Source: an uncultured Clostridia bacterium (lineage in GTDB: Bacteria > Bacillota > Clostridia > Oscillospirales > Oscillospiraceae). Taken from it: a stretch of DNA of 12,466 bases. A model generated the notes under the pieces. The model saw nothing but the letters and a program-made list of their open reading frames with translations. It made no database searches and was not told the DNA's origin. The stretch lies in assembly GCA_946539175.1 (NCBI GenBank), contig CAMNHH010000058.1, forward strand, positions 1 through 12,466, given 5' to 3'. Positions 7,716-12,466 of this stretch are shown piece by piece (the first letter of the stretch is position 1; every line of letters begins with the position of its first letter). Both the position numbers and the translations under genes were made by a program.

Positions 7716-8838
7716 GCCCCGCTATGAGGGGCGCTTCACCGCCCGGCCCCGGGCCAGGGCCCGCCGGATCGGCGGCAGCCTGCTGGTCCTGCTGGTCCTG
7801 CTGCTGTCCCTGGTCCGCGGAGGCGCGGAGGCCTTCAAGCTCCTGTCCTACGCCGATCTCTTCATCGGCGGCAGCCGCCTGCTGATTTACGGCCAGACGG
7901 ACGGGCCGGACCTGGGCGACAACGTCAACGGCCTGCCCGTCTACACAAACGTCCCGGAGGGCGGGCTCCCGCAGGACGCCATTCTGAACGACGGCAGCTC
8001 CATCGTCTACCAGGGGCACAGATACGTGCTCAACAAGAACCTGACCACCGTGCTGTTTTTGGGCGTCGACCACGACATCGAGAAGGAAAAGGTCGTGGGC
8101 GACGGGGGCCAGTCCGACGTGATCCTGCTGCTGGGCATCGACAGCTCCACCGGCCGGACCACTGTGCTGAACATCACCCGTGAGGCCTACGCCCAGGTGG
8201 ATCTCTACTCGGTGGACAACGTGTTCCTGCGGACCGAAAATCTGCAGATCACCCTGGCCTACGCCTACGGCGACGGCAGGGAATCCAGCTGCGAGAACGC
8301 CATGCGCTCCGTGTCCCGGCTGCTCTACGGCCTGCCCATCAGCTCCTATCTGGCCATCGACATGGACGGCATCCAGGCCGCCAACGAGGCCGTTGGCGGC
8401 GTCACCGTGAAATCCCTCATCGATATGCCCCTCTCTGACGGCGGCAAGCTCAGCGAAGGAGAGTCCATTCAGCTCCACGGCAAGGATCTGGACCGTTACA
8501 TCCGGACCCGCGGCGGCGGCGTGGAATCCAACGCGGCCCGTATGGAGCGGCAGCGCCAGTACGTGACGGAATTTTCCAAGCTGGTGGTGGCCGAATCCAA
8601 AAAGGATCTCAGCTTCCCCGTGGATCTGTTCTCCGCCCTGGCTCCCTACATGGTCACGGATCTGACCATCCAGGACGTGACCTTCCTGAGCTCCACCTTC
8701 CTGCGCCACGGCGCGGAATTCACCCTGCGGAGCATCGACGGCAGCTACGACCTGCTGCACGACAACGCCGTCTGCTATCTGGACGAAACCGACCTGTTTG
8801 AGGCAGTGCTCCAGGTCTTCTACCTCCGGGTGGACTGA
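7699..8838 (+). CDS. LytR-CpsA-Psr (LCP) family protein
   Basis: A 379-residue protein with a basic N-terminus, one membrane helix (about 25-39) and an extracellular LCP domain (about 116-295). LCP enzymes transfer teichoic acid or polysaccharide precursors from a lipid carrier to the wall. Seen motifs: VLFLGVDH (118-125), SDVILLLGID (139-148), VLNITREAY (156-164), VGGVTV (232-237), LHGKDLDRYIRTR (259-271) and ARMERQRQY (280-288), giving the arginines expected at 161, 269, 271, 281 and 284. Two variations are seen: Gln138 where many members have Arg before SD, and Asn278 where many have Asp. About 85 residues after position 295 are unassigned. Its start lies inside the sortase gene, with GAGGGGG 11 bases upstream, suggesting coupled translation. 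Sugar polymer handled is unknown. Confidence 0.88.
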   Translation: MNRQTEPRYEGRFTARPRARARRIGGSLLVLLVLLLSLVRGGAEAFKLLSYADLFIGGSRLLIYGQTDGPDLGDNVNGLPVYTNVPEGGLPQDAILNDGSSIVYQGHRYVLNKNLTTVLFLGVDHDIEKEKVVGDGGQSDVILLLGIDSSTGRTTVLNITREAYAQVDLYSVDNVFLRTENLQITLAYAYGDGRESSCENAMRSVSRLLYGLPISSYLAIDMDGIQAANEAVGGVTVKSLIDMPLSDGGKLSEGESIQLHGKDLDRYIRTRGGGVESNAARMERQRQYVTEFSKLVVAESKKDLSFPVDLFSALAPYMVTDLTIQDVTFLSSTFLRHGAEFTLRSIDGSYDLLHDNAVCYLDETDLFEAVLQVFYLRVD

Positions 8839-8839
8839 C

Positions 8840-9310
8840 ATGGACGCTGAAAGAAGGCCCGCGGGAAAAACGGAGCGCTTCTGGCTGGGCGGCCTCTGCG
8901 CCGTTCTCTGCGCCCTGCCCACGGCGCTGCCGGCCTGGCTCCTGGTCCGGGAAAACGTCTTTACAGGGCCTGCCGGGCTGCTGGGCTTTCTGCTGGCCCT
9001 GGGGGGCTGGCGGCTGGGCGCCGGGCGGGTCAGTCCCGCCGGAATCTGCCTGGCCGCTCTGCTGGCGCCGACGGCGGCCCTGCCGGGCATGTATTACGGC
9101 TGCGCCCAGCTGATCCTCCGGGACAACGCCGTATACGGCTGCAGCATGGAGGAGGCCCTGGAGCTGGTGCCCACCGTGGCCCTGGACCCCATCAACCGGC
9201 CCCAGCTGCTCTGGGCCCTGGGCGGCGTCGTCGTGCTGGATCTGCTGACGGCCGCCCTGGCGGCGCAGCTGCTCCGGCCGCGCCCCGGAACAAAAAAACG
9301 CAAGCGGTAA
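8840..9310 (+). CDS. Small four-helix membrane protein of unknown function
   Basis: A 156-residue protein of no family I recognise. The ATG follows the LCP stop by a single base and has only a weak purine stretch upstream, so it is probably translated by coupling. Hydrophobic segments lie at about 14-36, 44-60, 66-90 and 122-144. The last ten residues are strongly basic (TKKRKR end), fitting a cytoplasmic C-terminus. A polar stretch between helices 3 and 4 (about 93-120, with CSMEEALELVP) would be outside or at the membrane face if there are four helices. It is the last gene of the block; its stop codon lies inside the terminator stem. Position suggests a link with the sortase or LCP protein, but there is no direct sign of function. 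A real gene is likely from tight packing and coherent hydrophobic pattern. Confidence 0.75.
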   Translation: MDAERRPAGKTERFWLGGLCAVLCALPTALPAWLLVRENVFTGPAGLLGFLLALGGWRLGAGRVSPAGICLAALLAPTAALPGMYYGCAQLILRDNAVYGCSMEEALELVPTVALDPINRPQLLWALGGVVVLDLLTAALAAQLLRPRPGTKKRKR

Positions 9311-9343
9311 AAGACGGTCGGTCTTTTACCGCTTGCTCGTTTT
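9300..9343. terminator. Bidirectional rho-independent terminator between convergent genes
   Basis: A perfect 16-bp stem (9300-9315 with 9321-9336) closes a 5-base loop. Downstream on the plus strand is TCGTTTT; on the minus strand the stem is followed by a run of seven T (the A-run at 9292-9298). It should therefore stop both the eight-gene plus-strand transcript and the spo0A transcript, more strongly on the minus strand. The stop codon of the small membrane protein (9308-9310) lies within the left arm. Confidence 0.9.
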
Positions 9344-9351
9344 CTATGCGA

Positions 9352-10125
9352 TCAGCGGGCCGCCCGCAGCTCGCTGCCCCGGAGCTGGAGCTGGAGCCGG
9401 TCCGCGATGAGGGCGATGAACTCGCTGTTTGTGGGCTTGCCCTTGGTGTTGGAGACGGTGTAGCCGAAGAAGCGCTGGAGGGTATCCAGGTCGCCCCGGT
9501 CCCAGGCCACCTCGATGGCGTGGCGAATGGCCCGCTCCACCCGGGAGGGTGTGGTGGCAAAGGTCTTGGCCACCTGGGGATAGAGGACCTTGGTGATGGC
9601 GTTGATGACCTCCATATCCTCCACGGCGAGGATGATGGCCTCCCGCAGATATTGATAGCCCTTGATGTGGGCGGGAACGCCGATCTCGTGGATCACGTTG
9701 GTGACCATGGTCTCAATATCCGGCTGGGTGCTCTGCCGCTTGCCCGCGGCCACCCGGCCCGCCTCCAGGATCTCTCCCACCCGCTCGGCCACGGTCTGGG
9801 CCGTGCAGGGCTTCAGCATCAGATACTCGGCCCCCGCCGACATGGCGGCTCCGGTTACGTAGTCCGTGGCAAAGGCGGATAGAAGCAGCAGCTTGGGCCG
9901 CTGCTCCCGGGGCAGGGACTTCAGAACCGCCACCCCGTCCACCTTGGGCAGCATAAGATCCATCACCAGCACATCCGGCCCGGAAGCCTTCAGCTGCTCC
10001 AGAGCGGATTGCCCGTCCACCGCAGTGCCAACCACTTGATATCCGGCGTTTTGCAGCGCCCCGGAAAGCTGGGCGCAAAATTCCTCGCTTCCGTCCGCAA
10101 CCAGGACGGTCGTGCGTTTTTCCAT
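9352..10125 (-). CDS. spo0A: Spo0A, master response regulator of sporulation
   Basis: A 257-residue response regulator: receiver domain about 5-122, short linker, Spo0A-type DNA-binding domain about 135-250. The phosphorylation site is Asp56 (DVLVMDLMLP), with Ser83 and Lys105 (LKP) at the usual switch positions. The effector domain carries the hallmark IGVPAHIKGYQYLREAI (148-164), TTPSRVERAIRHAIEVAW (191-208) and NTKGKPTNSEFIA (226-238). Phosphorylated Spo0A binds TGTCGAA boxes to start sporulation and stationary-phase programmes. One oddity: the acidic pair that holds Mg2+ is Asp11-Gly12 rather than Asp-Asp. The ribosome site AAGGAGAGG lies 5 bases before the ATG. Upstream is galK, not spoIVB, the usual Firmicute neighbour; 0A boxes upstream suggest autoregulation. 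Identity very sure. Confidence 0.97.
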   Translation of the reverse strand: MEKRTTVLVADGSEEFCAQLSGALQNAGYQVVGTAVDGQSALEQLKASGPDVLVMDLMLPKVDGVAVLKSLPREQRPKLLLLSAFATDYVTGAAMSAGAEYLMLKPCTAQTVAERVGEILEAGRVAAGKRQSTQPDIETMVTNVIHEIGVPAHIKGYQYLREAIILAVEDMEVINAITKVLYPQVAKTFATTPSRVERAIRHAIEVAWDRGDLDTLQRFFGYTVSNTKGKPTNSEFIALIADRLQLQLRGSELRAAR

Positions 10126-10180
10126 AGTTACCTCTCCTTATACTGTGCGTTTTTTGCGTTTCTTTCTGTTTTGCATCAAT

Positions 10181-10209
10181 AATTTACCACAAAAAGCCGG
10201 ACATTTCAA
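10181..10209 (-). promoter_or_regulatory. Candidate sigma-A promoter of spo0A
   Basis: On the minus strand TTGAAA (10204-10209) and TAAATT (10181-10186) are 17 bases apart, and TGG precedes the -10 box (extended -10). Predicted start near 10174, about 48 bases before the spo0A codon. I did not find a convincing sigma-H promoter, although a GAATT at 10247-10251 overlaps one 0A box. Confidence 0.55.
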
Positions 10210-10248
10210 GAGCAAAACTTATATTTAATCTATTTTTATGTATAATAA

Positions 10249-10287
10249 TTCGACAGCATTCTACATAATACGACAGTGTTTGTCGAA
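10249..10287. promoter_or_regulatory. Cluster of three Spo0A boxes upstream of spo0A
   Basis: Two perfect TGTCGAA boxes (10249-10255 minus strand; 10281-10287 plus strand) flank a one-mismatch copy TGTCGTA (10269-10275 minus strand). The two minus-strand boxes are spaced 20 bases, about two helical turns; the last two are head to head, forming an inverted repeat CGACA-N5-TGTCG (10271-10285). They lie about 40-80 bases upstream of the candidate -35 box, fitting self-activation or self-repression by Spo0A. The rest of the 10126-10314 gap is AT-rich with no other gene seen. Confidence 0.7.
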
Positions 10288-10314
10288 GGCTGTTGGATTT
10301 CGGCAGGGAAAAAT

Positions 10315-11538
10315 TTACAGCCTAAGCTCCGCGGCGCCGACGGCGCGCACCCGGCGGCGCTGGCAGGCACCCTGCCCCAGGACGGCCTCCACCTTGGCCC
10401 GGAAGTCCTCCGCCTGCTCCAGAGGCACATAGGCCTGGGCCGTACCGGCGAAGCCCCCGCCGTGGACCCGGCAGGCCCCCTTCCCCGCCAGAAGCCCCTC
10501 GCAGAGGGCCAGGGTCAGGGCCATGGGCTGTTCCCGGTCGGAGCCCACGGGGCTCACGTTCTGCAGATAGCGCCAGGAGGAGAGGCCGGATTCCCGCACC
10601 AGCGTCAGATAACGGTCAAAGTCCCTTGCCCGGAGGGCCTCCCGCATGGCCAGGACCCGGCGGTTTTCCTCAAAAACGTGGATGGCCCGCAGCACCGCCC
10701 GGTCACCGCAGCTCCGGCGCAGCTCCGGCAGTCTGGCCCAAAACTCCGTCTCCGGCACCTGCCGCAGTACGGACTTGCCGAAGCAGCCGCAGAGCTGCTT
10801 CAGCTCCAGGGGGATCGCGGCGTATTCCCCGGTGAGATCCGCGTGACTGGCCCCGCAGTTGACAATGTACAGGGCGTAGCCCGCCTTGTCCAGATCCAGC
10901 TCCAGCTTTTCCACCACCGGGGCGTCGGGGTCGGCGAAGTCCATAAAGGTGGCGCCGCCCACGGCGCTGGCGGACTGATCCAGCCGTCCGCTGGGCTTGC
11001 CGAACCATTGGTTCTCCACCCGCTGCCCCAGCTCCGCCAGCTTCAGCGGCGACAGGGCGTCCCCCTGCCAGAGCACGTTGAAGATCTCCGCCAGCAGAAC
11101 CTCAAAGGAGGCGGAGGAGGACAGGCCGCCGCCCGGCAGCACTGTGGAGGAGGCCCGGATGTCCAGGCCCACCGGGGCTGTCCAGGGGAAGCACTCCACC
11201 ATGCCCTGCAGCAGGGACAGGGCGCTGCCCTGGGGAGCGGGCCCATTCCTCGCCGGGTCCACACTGACGCTGCAGGGCGGGAAGCCCTCGGACCAGAGCC
11301 GCACCCGGTCCGTCCCGTTGGGGGCAACGGCCGCCAGAGTGTCCACATCCACGGCGGCGGCCAGCACCAGGCCGTGCTGGTGATCCGTGTGGTTGCCCCC
11401 CAGCTCCGTGCGGCCGGGGGCCGTGAAATATCGAATGCTGTCGAGGCTGTGGCCGTCGGCCAGCAGAGCGTCCCGGAGGGCCAAAAGCCGCGTCCGATCA
11501 TCGGGGCGGGAATATACTTCGTGAATCTTGTATTGCAT
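10315..11538 (-). CDS. galK: Galactokinase (GHMP kinase)
   Basis: A 407-residue cytoplasmic GHMP kinase matching galactokinase, which phosphorylates galactose at C1 with ATP in the Leloir pathway. The galactose signature is PGRTELGGNHTDHQHG (41-56), a clostridial-looking variant of GRVNLIGEHTD. The ATP-binding loop is PGGGLSSSASFE (135-146). GRLDQSAS (184-191) supplies the catalytic Asp187, with Arg43 as its partner. The third GHMP motif is RVHGGGFAGTAQAY (357-370). Length is normal. The ribosome site AAAGGGAG lies 8 bases before the ATG. No galT or galE is in the window, so it is apart from the rest of the pathway here. spo0A follows 189 bases downstream on the same strand; I see no clear terminator between them. 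A related sugar kinase is possible, but galactokinase is by far the best fit. Confidence 0.93.
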   Translation of the reverse strand: MQYKIHEVYSRPDDRTRLLALRDALLADGHSLDSIRYFTAPGRTELGGNHTDHQHGLVLAAAVDVDTLAAVAPNGTDRVRLWSEGFPPCSVSVDPARNGPAPQGSALSLLQGMVECFPWTAPVGLDIRASSTVLPGGGLSSSASFEVLLAEIFNVLWQGDALSPLKLAELGQRVENQWFGKPSGRLDQSASAVGGATFMDFADPDAPVVEKLELDLDKAGYALYIVNCGASHADLTGEYAAIPLELKQLCGCFGKSVLRQVPETEFWARLPELRRSCGDRAVLRAIHVFEENRRVLAMREALRARDFDRYLTLVRESGLSSWRYLQNVSPVGSDREQPMALTLALCEGLLAGKGACRVHGGGFAGTAQAYVPLEQAEDFRAKVEAVLGQGACQRRRVRAVGAAELRL

Positions 11539-11573
11539 TGGAACGTCTCCCTTTATTTTGTGTTTGTTCTATC

Positions 11574-11602
11574 ATTCTATCACAAGGACTTGTGTTTGAA
11601 AA
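11574..11602 (-). promoter_or_regulatory. Candidate galK promoter
   Basis: On the minus strand TTTTCA (11597-11602) and TAGAAT (11574-11579) are 17 bases apart, with predicted start near 11567, giving a leader of about 28 bases. The spacer is almost filled by the palindrome at 11581-11594. Confidence 0.55.
11581..11594. promoter_or_regulatory. Palindrome in the galK promoter spacer (possible operator)
   Basis: CACAAG-GA-CTTGTG is a perfect 6-bp inverted repeat lying exactly between the -35 and -10 boxes of the candidate galK promoter, a common place for a repressor site. No regulator gene for it is in the window. No U-run follows, so it is not a terminator. Confidence 0.4.
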
Positions 11603-11631
11603 GGGTATTTTGTAAGATTTTCGATTATTTC

Positions 11632-11660
11632 TTGCTTTTGCGGGCTCGAAACGCTATAAT
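11632..11660 (+). promoter_or_regulatory. Candidate sigma-A promoter for the ribonuclease lipoprotein and barstar genes
   Basis: TTGCTT (11632-11637) and a perfect TATAAT (11655-11660) are spaced by 17 bases. Transcription would begin near 11667, leaving a leader of about 15-20 bases. It is divergent from the galK promoter, whose -35 box is 30 bases away. Confidence 0.65.
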
Positions 11661-11672
11661 AAAGAAAAAACG

Positions 11673-11679
11673 AAAGAGG
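11673..11679 (+). promoter_or_regulatory. Ribosome binding site suggesting a TTG start for the ribonuclease lipoprotein
   Basis: AAAGAGG ends only 2 bases before the ATG at 11682, closer than normal, but 8 bases before an in-frame TTG at 11688. The TTG start would give MKRILSAFL, a classical lipoprotein signal opening. Both starts give the same mature protein after lipobox cleavage. Confidence 0.45.
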
Positions 11680-11681
11680 CG

Positions 11682-12293
11682 ATGAGCTTGAAGCGAATTC
11701 TCAGCGCATTTCTGATCCTGCTGCTGCTGGCGGGTCTGACAGGCTGCATGGCGGCGCCCCAGAGTCAGCAGACCGTGGATCTGCCCATCATAACCCAAGC
11801 CCCCGCAGGCAGCACGGAGCAGGCCGCGGCTCCCGACACGGAGGCCGCCACGGAGGCTGCGGCTACGGCGGCCCCCGACACCCAGGCGACGACAGAGGCC
11901 GCGGAAACCGAAGCGCCCGTCACCGAGGCTCCGGGGCTGACGGTGACAGAGGACGGGGTCTACGACTCCAAGGAGGAGGTTGCCCTGTACATCCATCTCT
12001 ACGGCCATCTGCCCTCCAACTACATCACCAAGAAGGAAGCCGAAAAGCTTGGCTGGCCCGGCGGCGCTCTGGAGCCCTACGCCCCCGGCAAGTGCATCGG
12101 CGGCAGCCACTTCGGCAACTACGAGGGTCTGCTGCCCGACGCTGCCGGACGGGAGTGGACCGAGTGCGACATCGACACCATGGGCGCCCGATCCCGGGGC
12201 GCGAAGCGAATCGTGTTCTCCAACGACGGACTGATCTACTACACCGCGGACCACTATGAGCACTTTGAGCTGCTCTACGGAGAGGAGGGCTGA
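11682..12293 (+). CDS. Lipoprotein with barnase-type guanyl-preferring ribonuclease domain
   Basis: A 203-residue secreted lipoprotein: basic start, hydrophobic stretch 6-18, lipobox LTGC with lipid-bearing Cys22, a low-complexity Thr/Glu/Ala/Pro linker (about 30-88) and a barnase-fold domain (about 92-200). Alignment by eye with Bacillus barnase is continuous: LPSNYITKKEAEKLGW, APGKCIGGSHFGNYEGLLP and RIVFSNDGLIYYTADHYEHF. Active-site positions are all present: Lys117 (barnase Lys27), Glu161 (Glu73, general base), Arg172 and Arg176 (Arg83, Arg87) and His191 (His102, general acid). Barnase Arg59 is Tyr147 here. Two extra cysteines, 138 and 162, fall on neighbouring strands. Barnase is normally freely secreted; here it should stay tethered outside the membrane. 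The inhibitor gene follows 2 bases after the stop. ATG used here; TTG at 11688 is an equal candidate. Confidence 0.9.
   Translation: MSLKRILSAFLILLLLAGLTGCMAAPQSQQTVDLPIITQAPAGSTEQAAAPDTEAATEAAATAAPDTQATTEAAETEAPVTEAPGLTVTEDGVYDSKEEVALYIHLYGHLPSNYITKKEAEKLGWPGGALEPYAPGKCIGGSHFGNYEGLLPDAAGREWTECDIDTMGARSRGAKRIVFSNDGLIYYTADHYEHFELLYGEEG
11832..11915 (+). repeat. Two tandem 14-residue repeats in the lipoprotein linker
   Basis: Residues 51-64 (PDTEAATEAAATAA) and 65-78 (PDTQATTEAAETEA) are a 42-base direct repeat at protein level, followed by a partial third unit (PVTEAP). The segment is low in complexity and probably a flexible spacer between the lipid anchor and the ribonuclease. Confidence 0.65.
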
Positions 12294-12295
12294 GC

Positions 12296-12466
12296 ATGCG
12301 GGCAACCATCAACGGCAAGCGGGTCACGGACAGGGACAGCCTCCACGCCCTGCTGCGGCAGAAGCTGAATCTGCCCCAGGACTGCGGCAAAAATCTGGAC
12401 GCGGTCTACGACCTTCTGACGGAGCCCGGCAAGGACCGGATCATCACCGTCAAGCACCCCGAGCTG
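12296..12466 (+). CDS. Barstar family ribonuclease inhibitor, N-terminal part
   Basis: The first 57 residues are in the window; the gene continues past the right edge (barstar is about 90 residues). It aligns without gaps to the start of Bacillus barstar: INGK for INGE, SLHALLRQKLNLP for the DLHQTLKKELALP helix, then GKNLDAVYDLLT. The inhibitory helix residues Asp35 and Asp39 are kept at identical positions, and Trp38 is Tyr. Tyr29 and Tyr30 of barstar are Asp29 and Cys30 here. Barstar is cytoplasmic and blocks the ribonuclease active site, guarding the producer before export. AGGAGGG lies 6 bases before the ATG, partly inside the ribonuclease gene end, so the pair is cotranscribed. Family call is firm from the part seen. 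Confidence 0.88.
   Translation, partial: MRATINGKRVTDRDSLHALLRQKLNLPQDCGKNLDAVYDLLTEPGKDRIITVKHPEL

Noticed and set aside
10238..10432. Small plus-strand open frame starting in the spo0A upstream region
   Set aside because: No ribosome site; it begins in AT-rich regulatory DNA and runs antisense into galK. The 0A-box reading explains the region better.
10276..11685. 469-residue plus-strand open frame opposite galK
   Set aside because: It is the antisense of a clear galactokinase, has no recognisable motif, and ends in the promoter region of the next gene.

Overview
The window looks like chromosomal DNA from a GC-rich, spore-forming Firmicute, most likely a gut Clostridia of the Oscillospiraceae/Ruminococcaceae type. 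This rests on a clear Spo0A, strong AAGGAGG-type ribosome sites, AT-rich promoters between GC-rich genes, a class B-like sortase, and a galactokinase with a GRTELGGNHTD signature that I associate with clostridia. The genus cannot be fixed from sequence alone. Coding density is high. I see no tRNA, rRNA, CRISPR array, insertion sequence or prophage gene, and no gene-free stretch longer than 300 bases.

Layout. (1) Positions 1-296, minus strand: N-terminal part of a DUF1846 (UPF0371) protein, transcribed divergently from the next block. (2) Positions 490-9310, plus strand: eight tightly packed genes with no visible internal terminator. They are a MATE exporter, KtrB- and KtrA-like potassium uptake subunits, a second pair (TrkA with two RCK units, and TrkH), a membrane-anchored sortase, a LytR-CpsA-Psr (LCP) protein and a small four-helix membrane protein. 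A near-consensus promoter lies at 399-427, and a 16-bp hairpin that should work in both directions ends the block at 9300-9343. (3) Positions 9352-11538, minus strand: galK followed by spo0A, each with its own candidate promoter. Three Spo0A-box-like sites lie between them, suggesting autoregulation. (4) Positions 11682-12466, plus strand, divergent from galK: a lipoprotein whose C-terminal half is a barnase-type ribonuclease, followed 2 bases later by a barstar-type inhibitor cut by the window edge.

How they fit together. The plus-strand block combines ion and solute transport (MATE plus two potassium systems of the same superfamily) with envelope building (sortase, LCP), perhaps one long transcript for envelope and turgor homeostasis. 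The most distinctive item is the barnase/barstar pair: the ribonuclease carries a lipobox and a Thr/Glu/Ala/Pro linker with a 14-residue tandem repeat, so it should be displayed outside the membrane while the inhibitor stays in the cytoplasm. All five barnase active-site positions I could align are kept, but some residues of the classical barnase-barstar interface differ.
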